From: Rhizobium sp. BK316
Lineage (GTDB): Bacteria > Pseudomonadota > Alphaproteobacteria > Rhizobiales > Rhizobiaceae
DNA: 64,000 bases
Reading direction: 5' to 3'
NCBI RefSeq assembly: GCF_014193695.1
Contig: NZ_JACHZR010000001.1
Span: 1,816,494 to 1,880,493 of the forward strand
Below are positions 44,226 through 53,993 of the stretch, piece by piece. Position numbers and translations under genes: made by a program. A model generated the notes under the pieces. The model did not search any database and was not told the origin of the DNA. It was given only the letters and a program-made list of their open reading frames with translations. How positions within the stretch are numbered: the stretch's first letter is position 1; the number at the start of each line of letters is the position of its first letter.

Positions 44226-45038
44226 CTATCCGATCGAGGCCCTGGCGACCTCGACGAGGGCGGCCTTGACGTCCGGTTCGTCTGTCAGCGGTTCGATGAT
44301 GGCTGCCCGCACAGCCTCGATCGTCGGCAGGCCGGCGTCGATGAGCGAGGCGCAGTAGATCAGCAGGCGCGTCGAAACACCTTCCTCCAGATCCTGACCC
44401 TTGAGCGCGCGCAGGCGCCGGGCAAGCTCGACGAGCGGTGCGACCCTGGCCTCGGCAAGGCCGCTTTCGAGCGACACCGTGGCGATCTCCCGTTCGCGCG
44501 GCAGGAAATCGAATTCGATCGAGACGAAGCGCTGACGCGTGCTGGGTTTCAGCGCCTTCAACAGGTTCTGGTAGCCGGGATTGTAGGAGACGACGACCAT
44601 GAAACCGGGGCCGGCTTCGAGCACTTCGCCGGTCCTTTCGAGCGGCAGGATGCGACGGTCGTCCGTCAACGGATGAAGGACGACCGTCACGTCCTTGCGC
44701 GCCTCGACAATTTCATCGAGGTAGCAGATGCCGCCATCCCGAACGGCCTTGGTGAGCGGCCCATCCATCCAGACCGTTTCGCCGCCCTTGAGAAGATATC
44801 GGCCGGTAAGGTCCGCGGCCGTGAGGTCGTCGTGGCAGGAGACCGTCGACAAAGGCAGGCCGAGACGGGCGGCCATGTGCTGCACGAAGCGTGTCTTGCC
44901 GCAGCCGGTCGGCCCTTTCAGAAGGATCGGGAGTTGTCGCGTCCAGGCATGCTCGAAGAGTGCGCATTCGTTTCCCTGAGGCGCGTAGTGCGGTATTTCC
45001 ACATCAAGATTGTGCGGATGGTTGAAGGCTATGGTCAT
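44226..45038 (-). CDS. norQ: NorQ, MoxR-type AAA+ ATPase
   Basis: 270 residues with Walker A GPTGCGKTRF, Walker B CYLDEIVEA and sensor MVVVSYNPGYQN. It remodels NorCB, probably to insert the non-heme iron, working with NorD. Confidence 0.95.
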   Translation of the reverse strand: MTIAFNHPHNLDVEIPHYAPQGNECALFEHAWTRQLPILLKGPTGCGKTRFVQHMAARLGLPLSTVSCHDDLTAADLTGRYLLKGGETVWMDGPLTKAVRDGGICYLDEIVEARKDVTVVLHPLTDDRRILPLERTGEVLEAGPGFMVVVSYNPGYQNLLKALKPSTRQRFVSIEFDFLPREREIATVSLESGLAEARVAPLVELARRLRALKGQDLEEGVSTRLLIYCASLIDAGLPTIEAVRAAIIEPLTDEPDVKAALVEVARASIG

Positions 45039-45065
45039 CGTTGTTCTCCAGGAAAATGGCCCGCC

Positions 45066-46406
45066 TCACTCGGCGGGCTGGACCACTGGGCTTGGGACAC
45101 GCGTCCGTCCGGGGACGAGCAGCGACCAGATGAACATCAGGGCGCTGATGAACACGAAGATGCCGGAGCCGAGTCTCACCCAGTAGAAGAGAGCGAGCTG
45201 ATCCTGGACCTCCATGTAGGACTCGCCGAGGACCCGCTGCAGGTGCACCTGGATGATGCCGGCAAATGTGAGCGCGAAGGTCATGACCGACATGGCAGTG
45301 CACATGATCCAGAAACTGGCGATCGACAGCCATTGATTGTAGGGCGCGCGGCCGTGGATTTGCGGGACGGCATAGGCCATCGCTGCGAGATTAAGCATCA
45401 CATAGGCGCCGAAGAAGGCCAGATGCCCATGGGCTGCGGTGACCTGCGTGCCATGGGTGTAATAGTTGACCGACGACAGCGTGTGCAGGAAACCCCAGAC
45501 GCCTGCGCCAAAGAAGGCCATGACCGAGCAACCGATCGACCAGAGAAGGGCGGCCTTGTTTTCGTGCTTGCGGCCGGCGCGCCAGGTCATGACGAAAGTG
45601 AACACGACCATGGTGAAGAAAGGTGCTACCTCAAGCGTCGAGAAAAGCGATCCGATCCACTGCCAGTAACCGGGGGCGCCGATCCAGTAATAGTGGTGGC
45701 CGGTGCCGAGGATGCCGGAAAACAGCGCCAGTCCGATGATGACGTAGAGCCACTTCTCGACCACTTCCCGGTCGATGCCGTTCAGCTTGATCATCAGGAA
45801 GGCGAGCACCGACGCCATGATCAGTTCCCACACACCCTCGACCCACAGATGGACGACATACCACCAGTACATCTTGTCAAGCGCCAGATTGACGGGGTTG
45901 TAGAAGGCGAAGAGGAAGAAGATCGCGACACCCCACAGGCCGAAGAGCAGGATGTTGGTGATGGTCGTCTTGCGTCCCTTGAGCGCGGTCATGGTGACGT
46001 TGAAGAGGAACATCAGCGCCACGATCACGATCCCGACCTTGATCGCGAAGGGCTGTTCCAGAAACTCACGGCCTTCATGAATATGGAAGAGATAACCGAC
46101 GACGGCCACTGCCGCCGCGATCAGGAAGATCCAGAACTGCGCGATTGCGATCCTGGTGCTGTAAAGTTCGGTTTCGCATTCCTCCGGCAGCAGGAAATAG
46201 GTCGTCCCCATGAAGCCCATGAGCAACCAGACGATCAGCGCATTGGTGTGGATCATCCGCACGATGTTGAAGGGCAGTTCGACGGATAGCGTATTGGGCA
46301 GCACGTAGATGGTGCCGGCGAGCACGCCGAACAGGAGCTGGGCCATGAACAGGCCGAGAGCTCCGTAAAAATAGAGCATTGCGACGCTCTGGGTCTTGTA
46401 CTTCAT
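45066..46406 (-). CDS. norB: Nitric oxide reductase catalytic subunit NorB
   Basis: 446 residues with 12 helices and the His ligands of the hemes and iron in helices such as YWWYVVHLWVEGVWE, GTGHHYYWIG and GHLAFFGAYVMLNLAA. The Glu of WVEGVWE belongs to the iron site. It reduces two NO to N2O in the inner membrane, with electrons from NorC. Confidence 0.97.
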   Translation of the reverse strand: MKYKTQSVAMLYFYGALGLFMAQLLFGVLAGTIYVLPNTLSVELPFNIVRMIHTNALIVWLLMGFMGTTYFLLPEECETELYSTRIAIAQFWIFLIAAAVAVVGYLFHIHEGREFLEQPFAIKVGIVIVALMFLFNVTMTALKGRKTTITNILLFGLWGVAIFFLFAFYNPVNLALDKMYWWYVVHLWVEGVWELIMASVLAFLMIKLNGIDREVVEKWLYVIIGLALFSGILGTGHHYYWIGAPGYWQWIGSLFSTLEVAPFFTMVVFTFVMTWRAGRKHENKAALLWSIGCSVMAFFGAGVWGFLHTLSSVNYYTHGTQVTAAHGHLAFFGAYVMLNLAAMAYAVPQIHGRAPYNQWLSIASFWIMCTAMSVMTFALTFAGIIQVHLQRVLGESYMEVQDQLALFYWVRLGSGIFVFISALMFIWSLLVPGRTRVPSPVVQPAE

Positions 46407-46424
46407 TTCTATAGCCTCTCGCTG

Positions 46425-46877
46425 TCAGCCGGCCTGGTTCGGGGGCCAGTTCTGGGTGTTGGTCTTGCTGACCCATTCGAGGAAATCGGCGAGGTCATTG
46501 ACCTCCTGGTCCGTCAGGTTGAATTGCGGCATCTGCCGTCGACCCTCGATGCCGGAAGGTTGCGCCGCCATCCACGCGTGAAGCGCCTCGCGGGCACTTG
46601 CCGGATCCTTGTCCCCACCCCAGCGGATCCAGACATTCGACAGTTCCGGCGCAAAATAGGCGCCTTCGCCATCAAGGGTGTGGCAGTTGATGCAGGCGTT
46701 CTTTTCCCAGACGTGTTTCCCGCGGGCGACGCTTTCCGTCAGCGTGGCCTCATTGGTGGAAACCGTGCGGATGTAGTAGTGACTGTGGGCAGTGAGACCC
46801 ACGAATATGGCGAAGAAAAATGCCGACCCGCCGTAGAACACGTTTCGGGCCGCGGTTTTTGTCAGGCGTTCAGCCAT
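46425..46877 (-). CDS. norC: Nitric oxide reductase cytochrome c subunit NorC
   Basis: 150 residues: an N-terminal membrane anchor (VFYGGSAFFFAIFVGL) and one class I heme c site, NACINCHTLDG, with a Met ligand in GRRQMPQF. It feeds electrons from pseudoazurin or cytochrome c to NorB. A TTGCTCATTCGCAA site lies 98 bp upstream. Confidence 0.95.
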   Translation of the reverse strand: MAERLTKTAARNVFYGGSAFFFAIFVGLTAHSHYYIRTVSTNEATLTESVARGKHVWEKNACINCHTLDGEGAYFAPELSNVWIRWGGDKDPASAREALHAWMAAQPSGIEGRRQMPQFNLTDQEVNDLADFLEWVSKTNTQNWPPNQAG

Positions 46878-46974
46878 CGATCATCCTTTCATGTCAGTGG
46901 CGGTGCCGCCGTGACGTCGGAATCGAGCCAGCGGGCTCGCTGGAAGGGAATGGCGGAATTCGACCGGGAGCTCT

Positions 46975-46988
46975 TTGCTCATTCGCAA
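46975..46988 (-). promoter_or_regulatory. NnrR-type box of norCBQD
   Basis: TTGCTCATTCGCAA on the plus strand, 98 bp before norC, with CATTCC at about the right distance on the minus strand. Confidence 0.6.
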
Positions 46989-47082
46989 GCAAGCCGACGA
47001 ATGTGCGGCATGCCGGAGAAGCTGCACGCCGCGGACAGTCGGCACTCACGCGGGGAGCTTTTTTGAAGAGCGGAGCGAAATG

Positions 47083-47364
47083 TCAGACGGACAGTTGCAA
47101 GGCGGCGCGCGCGACCGCGATCAACAGCACGAGTGCCGCCCAGGACCACAAGGCCGCGATCAAGGGCGTCTGAGTTCCACGAAGTCCGAGAAAATCCAGC
47201 ACGACAAGCCGGACCTTGGTGACGGTAATGACGGCGATCGTCATAGCGACGAGAACCGGAGGTACGCTGTCCGGCAGAGCGTGTGTCAGGATGAACGTGC
47301 AGCCTGTCAAAGCAAAGAGCAGCAGCAAAGCGCGCGAGCAATTCGGACGACCGGAGTGCTTCAT
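47083..47364 (-). CDS. norF: NorF-like small membrane protein
   Basis: 93 residues with three membrane helices (LLLLFALTGCTFILTHAL, PVLVAMTIAVITVTKVRLVVLDFLGL, AALWSWAALVLLIAVARAAL), the fold of cytochrome oxidase subunit IV-like NorF. It overlaps norE by four bases. NorEF raise NO-reductase activity in other denitrifiers. Confidence 0.85.
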   Translation of the reverse strand: MKHSGRPNCSRALLLLFALTGCTFILTHALPDSVPPVLVAMTIAVITVTKVRLVVLDFLGLRGTQTPLIAALWSWAALVLLIAVARAALQLSV

Positions 47365-47903
47365 AGCAGATAGACCACCGGAAACATGACGAGCCAGACG
47401 ATGTCGATCACATGCCAGAGCGTGGTGATCAGATGGACATTTTCCCGCGTCGGAAAGACCGCGACGAGGACGAGGATCATCGATCCGAAAGCCACATGCG
47501 TCAGATGAAACCCGGTGATGAGAAGATAGAGCTGCGAGAAGGGATCGCCGGACAGAAGGGACGCGCCCTCGAATGCATATTCCAGGCCTTTGAGCCCGCC
47601 GAAAACGACCCCGCCCAATGCCGCCGCAAGCAGCATCATGCGCCGGCGAGAGATTGCGCTCTGTTCGGCTGCCTTGGCAGCAAGCCAGCCGCTTGCCAGA
47701 AGCACGATCGTGTTGGCGATCGGCAAGGCATGATCAAGCCTTGCCTTGCCGGCTGCGAATGTTTCTGGATGCAGCACGGAGGCGACGACGAAGGCCGTCA
47801 GCAGCGCCCCGAAGGCGACCAGCTCGCTCCAGGCAAGGATCCATACCAGGAGATCGCCATTGTCCGTATCGCGCGCGTCCTGGCTTGAGATTATCGAGGT
47901 CAT
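47361..47903 (-). CDS. norE: NorE, cytochrome c oxidase subunit III-like protein
   Basis: 180 residues from ATG 47903, five helices of the CoxC fold (LVWILAWSELVAFGALL, GFHLTHVAFGSMILVLVAV, LWHVIDIVWLVMFPVVYLL). The frame stays open to 48107 but the next upstream part has no match. TTGTGAAACCGCAA is centred only 42 bp before the ATG, which predicts a leaderless or near-leaderless message. Confidence 0.88.
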   Translation of the reverse strand: MTSIISSQDARDTDNGDLLVWILAWSELVAFGALLTAFVVASVLHPETFAAGKARLDHALPIANTIVLLASGWLAAKAAEQSAISRRRMMLLAAALGGVVFGGLKGLEYAFEGASLLSGDPFSQLYLLITGFHLTHVAFGSMILVLVAVFPTRENVHLITTLWHVIDIVWLVMFPVVYLL

Positions 47904-47938
47904 GTTCTCAAGCTTATGACGAGGCCGAGCACCCGTCT

Positions 47939-47952
47939 TTGTGAAACCGCAA
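47939..47952 (-). promoter_or_regulatory. NnrR-type box of norEF
   Basis: TTGTGAAACCGCAA (plus strand), with CATAAG (minus strand, 47911-47916) about 32 bp from its centre. Confidence 0.5.
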
Positions 47953-48002
47953 ACAGCCGTGCGTCCCCTTCGGACGGACCGCTCGCCGAGCGGGAATTCT
48001 CT

Positions 48003-48016
48003 TTGATCGATCTCAA
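48003..48016 (+). promoter_or_regulatory. FNR-type box before the 51-aa gene
   Basis: TTGATCGATCTCAA. TATCCT at 48039-48044 is 32 bp from its centre, and the predicted start lies 13 bases before the 48064 ATG. Confidence 0.55.
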
Positions 48017-48063
48017 AGAAGCGCCCACCGCGACTGGCTATCCTGCGCCGCAAAGGAGACCTC

Positions 48064-48219
48064 ATGAGCGACGCGCAAATCGGACTTTCGATAGCAACAC
48101 CTGTCATCGTGATCTTCGCGATTACGCTTTACCGGATGGGCGTGCTGCAACGGACGGGTGTCGTGACTGCGGTCATTGCCGCCATTGCCATTGCCGCAAG
48201 CCTGTTCCTCCAGAGGTGA
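48064..48219 (+). CDS. 51-aa small membrane protein
   Basis: ATG 48064 follows AGGAGACC. Two hydrophobic segments (about residues 7-21 and 31-49) make a hairpin membrane protein. It is divergent from norE and has its own FNR-type box. Function unknown; its place suggests a respiratory or NO-related role. Confidence 0.6.
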   Translation: MSDAQIGLSIATPVIVIFAITLYRMGVLQRTGVVTAVIAAIAIAASLFLQR

Positions 48220-48222
48220 GCG

Positions 48223-48339
48223 ATGAACCGCACGACATCTGACCCGTTCAAGGAACTCGAAGCCCGATACAGTGAGCTATTGTTCTGGGTGCGATCTTCC
48301 GAAGGCGATTGCCGATTTCCTGCCATGTCATGCAAATGA
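48223..48339 (+). CDS. Possible 38-aa peptide after the membrane protein
   Basis: ATG 48223 lies three bases after the previous stop with GAGGTGAG before it. It starts MNRTTSDPFKELEARYSELL, which is protein-like, then runs out at 38 residues; it may be a short peptide or a gene truncated by a frameshift. A second frame from about 48272 stays open to 48688 without recognisable content. Confidence 0.35.
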   Translation: MNRTTSDPFKELEARYSELLFWVRSSEGDCRFPAMSCK

Positions 48340-48750
48340 AAGGCTCTGCGGCACGGTCGCCGAAGGGCGCTTGTGCCTTGCTTCTGAGTACCATCGACTG
48401 GAAGAACAGATCGCTTCGGACTGGTTGGGGGCTATCATGGATGGCAGCGAGCGATCCGTCGATCTGCATCTGGCGTCCGCGCTCAGCCTACAATGTCTGC
48501 AAGCCACCGATTGCTCGCGGCCGAGGTCCCATCCGGGCGCCAGCCAGCGCCGGAGCGGCAAGCCAAAGATGATTGAAATGCGCCAATATGCGCAAGATTG
48601 CGTGAAAAACCGACCGCAATGGCCAGCGCACGTCAACATCGACCACCATGCCAGATCGTGCGGCTATTTCCATCGCTGCTGGCAATAGCGTCAAAGCAAA
48701 TGGGAGGTACAGGCGGGGCGCATGACGCCACCGCCTGTGAGGGCCTTACG
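48340..48750. other. Intergenic, no confident gene
   Basis: About 410 bp between the 38-codon ORF and the pseudoazurin stop. A hairpin ACAGGCGGGGCG-CATGA-CGCCACCGCCTGT at 48709-48738 is probably the pseudoazurin terminator, though its T-tract is weak. Confidence 0.45.
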
Positions 48751-49203
48751 TTATTGGGTGAGCTGCGCGACCTGTGCGAGATCGGCATCAAGGCGCTTGC
48801 GCACCATGTTCGGAAGCTTGGCGGTCTTGATGGCTTCGAGGTTGGCGGGGTTGTCGCCGACCTGGATCAGCGCCACCATGCCCATGCCTGCGTGCGGCGT
48901 GCACTTGATGACATAGGCGCCGGGAACGTCGAATTTGGCCTGGTATTGCTCGCTCGGCTTGGATTTGAACTCCGCAGCCCCATCCGGAATAAGGCCTTTG
49001 TAGGTCTCGGCATTGTGGCTCTTGTCGGTGGGCACGAAGGTGACGGTGTCGCCGGGCGCGATCTTGACGAATCCCGGCTCGAAGACCATTGCGCCGTCAG
49101 CGCCCTTGTTGAGCATCTGGATCTGATGGTCGGCGGCCATGAGCGGCGCTGCCGATGCCATCAGAACCGCCGCGGCAGCGATCAGGCCAAATTTCAGACG
49201 CAT
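48751..49203 (-). CDS. paz: Pseudoazurin
   Basis: 150 residues from ATG 49203 (AGGAGAA upstream). A signal peptide ([19 protein letters not shown]) precedes a cupredoxin of about 125 residues. Copper ligands: His in KSHNAE and Cys-His-Met in [10 protein letters not shown]. It is the periplasmic electron donor to NirK and possibly NorC. TTGATGCCCGTCAA lies 73 bp upstream. Confidence 0.95.
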   Translation of the reverse strand: MRLKFGLIAAAAVLMASAAPLMAADHQIQMLNKGADGAMVFEPGFVKIAPGDTVTFVPTDKSHNAETYKGLIPDGAAEFKSKPSEQYQAKFDVPGAYVIKCTPHAGMGMVALIQVGDNPANLEAIKTAKLPNMVRKRLDADLAQVAQLTQ

Positions 49204-49275
49204 TGCATTTCTCCTATCGTTCGGGGCCGATTTTGGCCTCGGCTGCGGTTCTAGGACATGCACGCGGCGCACTCT

Positions 49276-49289
49276 TTGATGCCCGTCAA
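49276..49289 (-). promoter_or_regulatory. NnrR/FNR-type box of pseudoazurin
   Basis: TTGATGCCCGTCAA (plus strand); TAGAAC (minus strand, about 49249-49254) is about 31 bp from its centre. Confidence 0.62.
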
Positions 49290-49456
49290 ATTGGCGGCGC
49301 CAATTCAGGCGATTGGCGGCTCTCCCGGTCCGGGTTCGACGACGTACAGCGAAAGGGCGGGGCAGGAGAGGGTGGGGATTTTGCGTACACGGAACCCTGC
49401 AGGCTCCGGCGCACGATCGGATTTCGGGATTCATTGAGAAGGCCAGCGCCCTCGCG

Positions 49457-51388
49457 TCACCGGGCGTCGATGAGCTCGCGCATTTTCAGGGCGAGGTCGC
49501 GGGCCGTATAGGGCTTGCGGAGCCATTGCGCGCCGGCGATGACCTCGTTTGCTGCCAGCGCGGGCTCCGAGTATCCCGACGTGAAGAGCACGGCGAGGTC
49601 AGGCCGTTCGACGCGGGCGGCCCTTGCCAGCTCATCGCCGGTCATGCCTCCAGGCATGACGATATCGGTGAACAAAAGCGCGATATCGGGCTGGTCTTTG
49701 AGCAGTTCAAGTGCCCTTCGGCCATTGTCGGCCTCAAGCACTGCATATCCCATCGCGGCGAGCCTGGCGACCGCAACCCTGCGGACGCGTGCGTCGTCCT
49801 CGACCACGAGAACGCGTTCGTCGCCGCCCGGCAAAGCTGATTCGCTTCTTTCGCCAACAGCGGCCTCGTCCCTCGTGCTGGCGCTTGAGAGCGCCGGCAG
49901 GTAGATGCGGATCGTCGAGCCGCGGCCGACCTCGCTATAGATCTGCAGATGGCCGCCCGATTGCTTGACGAAGCCGTAGACCATGCTGAGGCCCAGTCCG
50001 GTTCCGGATCCGACTTCCTTGGTGGTGAAGAAAGGCTCGATCGCGCGCTTCTTGACCTCCTCGCTCATGCCGCCCCCCGTATCGCTCATGGAGACGAGGA
50101 CGAAATTGCCGCTACGAACCTCCGGATACATTTTCGCGTAGTCCGCATCGAGCTGCACGCGTGAGATCTCGGTGGTCAGAGTACCGCCTTTCGGCATAGC
50201 GTCGCGTGCGTTCAGGGCGATGTTGAGGATCGCGTTCTGCAGCTGGGAACTATCGACCAGCACGTTGAAATCGGATCCCGAAAGAACGGTCGACAATTTG
50301 ATGTTTTCCCCGAGCGTCCTTCGCAACAGGTCCGAAAAGCCGGTGACGAGCTGGCCGAGATCGGCCTGCATCGGGTTCAGCGGCTGGCGTCTTCCGAAGG
50401 CCAGCAACTGTCCCGTGAGCTTTGCCCCGTCTGCTGCGGCATCCTGCGCTTCCCGCAGCATGTCGCGCAGCGGGCCTGACGGAAGCTTGTCCTCGATCAT
50501 TTCCAGATTGCCGCTGATCACGGTGAGGAGATTGTTGAAGTCGTGCGCCAGCCCGCCGGTCAACTGACCCACGGCTTCCATCTTCTGGGCCTGGCGAAGA
50601 TCCTCCTCGATCTTGAACCTGCTGGTCAGATCGCGAACGAAGCCGGTGAAAATCCGTTCGCCGTTTGCCGTCGCCTCGCCGACATGAAGCTCCATCGGAA
50701 ACTGAGTGCCGTCAGCGCGCTGACCCGTCACGACGCGACCATAACCGATGATCCGCTTCTCGCCTGTCTGCATGTAATGGTCGATATATCCGTCATGCGC
50801 TGCGCGATAGGGTTCGGGCATCAGCTTCTTGACGTTCTGGCCGCAGATCTCGTCGGAAGCGAAGCCGAAGAGCGCCTCGGCGGCCTTGCTGAACGACATG
50901 ACTTTGCCGTTCTGATCGATGACGACCATGGCATCGGGTACGGTATCGAGGATGGAAGACAGGTGCGCCTCACGCGCCCGTACGGCCTCTTCCGCCCTGC
51001 GTAAGGCACTGACGTCGCTGTTTGCCTCAATGATCACGGGATCGCCGTCGGGAAGATTGACGAGCACGCAGCGGGTTGCCACGTAGATGTCGTGACCGTT
51101 CTTGTGGCGATGCACGACCTCGCCCTGCCAGAAGCCTCGCGTCGTCAAATGTGCGCGTATGGCCTCCATCGGCTCGGGAAAGCGGGTATCGAGCAAAGCG
51201 TAGACGGTCTCGCCCACGGCCTCTTCACGAGACCAGCCGTACATGTTCTCGCTGCCGATCGACCAATGGGTGATCGTGCCTTCAAGCCGGTGCACGATGA
51301 TATCGGCCGCGTCAAGAACATGCACGATTGCGTCCAGTTCCTGGGGTGATGCGATGCGCGGCGAGATCAGACGATGAGGCATAAACAT
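49457..51388 (-). CDS. fixL: Hybrid oxygen-sensor histidine kinase hFixL
   Basis: 643 residues and no membrane segment. PAS 1 is about 20-128. PAS 2 (about 140-258) is the FixL heme [18 protein letters not shown] with His198 as likely heme ligand, and [21 protein letters not shown]. The dimerisation box is [10 protein letters not shown] (His282), the ATPase domain has [18 protein letters not shown] and [11 protein letters not shown], and a C-terminal receiver (about 522-640; [22 protein letters not shown]) makes it a hybrid. This is the hFixL type of R. etli and R. leguminosarum, which acts through an OmpR-type regulator (FxkR) rather than FixJ. fixK lies directly upstream. Confidence 0.92.
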   Translation of the reverse strand: MFMPHRLISPRIASPQELDAIVHVLDAADIIVHRLEGTITHWSIGSENMYGWSREEAVGETVYALLDTRFPEPMEAIRAHLTTRGFWQGEVVHRHKNGHDIYVATRCVLVNLPDGDPVIIEANSDVSALRRAEEAVRAREAHLSSILDTVPDAMVVIDQNGKVMSFSKAAEALFGFASDEICGQNVKKLMPEPYRAAHDGYIDHYMQTGEKRIIGYGRVVTGQRADGTQFPMELHVGEATANGERIFTGFVRDLTSRFKIEEDLRQAQKMEAVGQLTGGLAHDFNNLLTVISGNLEMIEDKLPSGPLRDMLREAQDAAADGAKLTGQLLAFGRRQPLNPMQADLGQLVTGFSDLLRRTLGENIKLSTVLSGSDFNVLVDSSQLQNAILNIALNARDAMPKGGTLTTEISRVQLDADYAKMYPEVRSGNFVLVSMSDTGGGMSEEVKKRAIEPFFTTKEVGSGTGLGLSMVYGFVKQSGGHLQIYSEVGRGSTIRIYLPALSSASTRDEAAVGERSESALPGGDERVLVVEDDARVRRVAVARLAAMGYAVLEADNGRRALELLKDQPDIALLFTDIVMPGGMTGDELARAARVERPDLAVLFTSGYSEPALAANEVIAGAQWLRKPYTARDLALKMRELIDAR

Positions 51389-51399
51389 TGGTTCCGTAT

Positions 51400-52128
51400 T
51401 CAGTGGACGCTACTCCTATGGCAGGTTCCGTCCGAGAAATCATCCACATTGCCCGAGAGTTGCGCGAGGCGGCCAAGGTTGACGATGCGCAGATTGTGTC
51501 GTCCGTCCGGAACGACGATTTTCCTCTGGGCGAGTTTGCTGATCGAGCGCGAAACGGTCTCGATGGTCAGGCCGAGATAATCGGCGATATCCTGCCGGCT
51601 CATCGGCACCTCGAGCAATCCCTGGCAGAGCGTATCGCCGTGACGGGTCGCAAGCTTCATGAGAAAGGTGCAGAGGCGCTCCTCGGCATTTTTCCTGGAC
51701 AGGAGCACGAGCTGGTCGTGGGCCGACGCGGTCTCCCTGCAGAGCAGGTTGATATAGGCCGGCCGCAGAAGCTCCGAGCGCTCCACCTCTTCCTGGAACT
51801 GTTTGCGCGAGAGGCGGCGAATCCTGCAATCCGTCACGGCTTCGGCGGTAAAAAGGAAATCCCCTTGCAGAAACGAGCCGACGACGTCGCCGGCGAAGTG
51901 AAAGGCGGTTATGACCCGGCGTCCATCGCCAATGATGCGATGTAGACGCACGACCCCTTCGGTGATCTGGAACAGATGCCGTGCGGCATCCCCCTCCCAA
52001 CAGATCGCCTTTCCCGCCTCGATCGTCTCGGTCGCCGACATCTGGAAAAGCGACGACAGGCAATTGCCCTGAACCGCCTTTGCGCCAACATCGACGTTCT
52101 CGAATGCCTGGTGGCCTTGCATCAACAT
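51400..52128 (-). CDS. fixK: FixK, Crp/Fnr-family activator
   Basis: 242 residues. Sensor domain ([34 protein letters not shown]), dimer helix and a winged helix with [24 protein letters not shown], whose Glu-x2-Ser-Arg positions read TTGA half-sites. The N-terminal Cys cluster of FNR/FnrN is absent (only isolated Cys), so it is FixK rather than FnrN and should not sense O2 itself. It precedes hfixL in the same direction; the K-box at 52223 is 95 bp before its ATG. Confidence 0.9.
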   Translation of the reverse strand: MLMQGHQAFENVDVGAKAVQGNCLSSLFQMSATETIEAGKAICWEGDAARHLFQITEGVVRLHRIIGDGRRVITAFHFAGDVVGSFLQGDFLFTAEAVTDCRIRRLSRKQFQEEVERSELLRPAYINLLCRETASAHDQLVLLSRKNAEERLCTFLMKLATRHGDTLCQGLLEVPMSRQDIADYLGLTIETVSRSISKLAQRKIVVPDGRHNLRIVNLGRLAQLSGNVDDFSDGTCHRSSVH

Positions 52129-52222
52129 CCCAATGATCCCCGTGCCTTGATTGAGTGTGAAGCCAATAGAAAAGGCGTTCGGTCACAGCGGAATGAGCGG
52201 ACGGTGCCAAAAGGTAAGAAAC

Positions 52223-52238
52223 TGTAACAGTCTGTAAC
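52223..52238 (-). promoter_or_regulatory. K-box (FxkR-type site) of fixK
   Basis: On the minus strand GTTACA-GACT-GTTACA, the direct repeat described as the FxkR target before fixK in R. etli. It lies 95-110 bp before the fixK ATG and 22 bp from the fixN box. Confidence 0.8.
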
Positions 52239-52260
52239 AACGGGCAAAGCCCGGCCTTCG

Positions 52261-52274
52261 TTGACCTGGATCAA
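52261..52274 (+). promoter_or_regulatory. FixK/FNR box of fixNOQP
   Basis: TTGACCTGGATCAA, a near-consensus anaerobox (TTGAC-N4-ATCAA), 89 bp before the fixN ATG, with CATGAC near 52292-52297. Confidence 0.8.
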
Positions 52275-52362
52275 GGAATGGGTGAGCTCTCCATGACAGT
52301 CGTTTCTCAAAGTACGAGAAAGGCGATCGCTCTGTGGTCGTCTGCGCACTGGGGACGTCATC

Positions 52363-53985
52363 ATGAACTATACTACGGAAACCATGGTGGTCGCCGTGGC
52401 AGCATTCCTGGCATTGCTTGGCGCTGCTTTCGCTCACGACCAACTATTTTCAATCCACATGGGGATATTGAGCTTTTGCCTTTTGGCAGGAACGCTGCTT
52501 CTCGTCAGAAAGGTGGATTTCTCGCCGGCGGGGCGCCTGAAGAAGGCCGATCCCTCGGGCTATTTCGACGAGGTGATTCGCTATGGCTTGATTGCCACCG
52601 TGTTCTGGGGCGTCGTCGGCTTCCTCGTCGGCGTTGTCATTGCGGCGCAGCTGGCCTACCCGGATCTCAATTTCGCTCCTTATCTGAACTTCGGCAGGCT
52701 CCGGCCCGTCCATACCTCCGCGGTCATCTTCGCCTTTGGCGGCAACGCGCTGATCATGACGTCCTTCTACGTCGTCCAACGCACTTGTCACGCGCGCCTG
52801 TTCGGCGGCAGCCTCGCCTGGTTCGTCTTCTGGGGCTACCAGCTGTTCATCGTCATGGCGGCGACCGGCTATGTCCTCGGCATCAACCAGGCGCGCGAAT
52901 ATGCCGAGCCTGAATGGTACGTGGATTTGTGGCTGACGATCGTCTGGGTCGCCTATCTCGCCGTCTTCCTCGGCACGATCCTGAAGCGCAAGGAACCACA
53001 TATCTATGTGGCGAACTGGTTCTACCTGGGCTTCATCGTGACGATCGCGATGCTGCATGTCGTCAACAATCTCGCCGTGCCGGCTTCCTTCCTCGGCTCG
53101 AAGAGCTATTCGCTGTTTTCAGGCGTTCAGGACGCGCTGACACAGTGGTGGTATGGCCATAACGCCGTCGGCTTCTTCCTGACCGCCGGCTTTCTGGGGA
53201 TGATGTATTATTTCGTGCCCAAGCAGGCCAATCGTCCCATCTATTCCTACCGGCTGTCGATCATCCACTTCTGGGCGCTGATCTTCATGTATATCTGGGC
53301 CGGGCCGCATCATCTGCACTATACCGCGCTCCCCGACTGGGCGCAGACGCTGGGCATGGTCTTCTCGGTCATGCTCTGGATGCCCTCCTGGGGCGGTATG
53401 ATCAACGGCCTGATGACGCTCTCGGGCGCCTGGGACAAGATCCGCACCGATCCCATCATCCGCATGATGGTCGTCGCGATCGCCTTTTACGGCATGTCGA
53501 CCTTCGAAGGCCCGATGATGTCGGTCAAGACCGTGAACTCGCTCAGCCACTATACCGAATGGACCATCGGTCACGTGCATTCGGGCGCGCTCGGCTGGGT
53601 CGGCATGATCACCTTCGGGGCGATCTACTACATGACGCCGAAGCTTTGGGGGCGCGAACGCCTCTACAGCCTGCGCATGGTCAACTGGCACTTCTGGCTC
53701 GCAACGCTCGGCATCGTCGTCTATGCGGCGGTCCTGTGGGTCGCCGGCATCCAGCAGGGCCTGATGTGGCGCGAATATAATTCCCAGGGCTTCCTCGTCT
53801 ATTCCTTCGCCGAAACCGTGGCTGCGATGTTCCCCTATTACGTGCTGCGCACGCTTGGCGGCGGCCTCTACCTGGCCGGCGGCCTCGTGATGGCCTGGAA
53901 CGTCTTCATGACCATCCGCGGCCATCTGCGCGATGAAGCCGAAATTCCTTCTGCCTATGTGCCGCAGGCACAGGCTGCCGAGTGA
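52363..53985 (+). CDS. fixN: cbb3 oxidase subunit I FixN
   Basis: 540 residues, 12-14 helices. Heme and copper ligands are visible in [10 protein letters not shown]...[47 protein letters not shown] and [13 protein letters not shown]. It is the O2-reducing core of the high-affinity oxidase used at very low oxygen. First gene of fixNOQP; the ribosome site is weak. Confidence 0.97.
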   Translation: MNYTTETMVVAVAAFLALLGAAFAHDQLFSIHMGILSFCLLAGTLLLVRKVDFSPAGRLKKADPSGYFDEVIRYGLIATVFWGVVGFLVGVVIAAQLAYPDLNFAPYLNFGRLRPVHTSAVIFAFGGNALIMTSFYVVQRTCHARLFGGSLAWFVFWGYQLFIVMAATGYVLGINQAREYAEPEWYVDLWLTIVWVAYLAVFLGTILKRKEPHIYVANWFYLGFIVTIAMLHVVNNLAVPASFLGSKSYSLFSGVQDALTQWWYGHNAVGFFLTAGFLGMMYYFVPKQANRPIYSYRLSIIHFWALIFMYIWAGPHHLHYTALPDWAQTLGMVFSVMLWMPSWGGMINGLMTLSGAWDKIRTDPIIRMMVVAIAFYGMSTFEGPMMSVKTVNSLSHYTEWTIGHVHSGALGWVGMITFGAIYYMTPKLWGRERLYSLRMVNWHFWLATLGIVVYAAVLWVAGIQQGLMWREYNSQGFLVYSFAETVAAMFPYYVLRTLGGGLYLAGGLVMAWNVFMTIRGHLRDEAEIPSAYVPQAQAAE

Positions 53986-53993
53986 GGTGACAC

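Noticed and set aside
44154..46289. 711-codon plus-strand ORF rich in His, Asp and Glu
   Set aside because: It is antisense to norQ and norB; long antisense frames are expected in GC-rich DNA.
48272..48688. 138-codon plus-strand ORF behind the 51-aa gene
   Set aside because: No ribosome site or domain, and it runs through the probable pseudoazurin terminator region.
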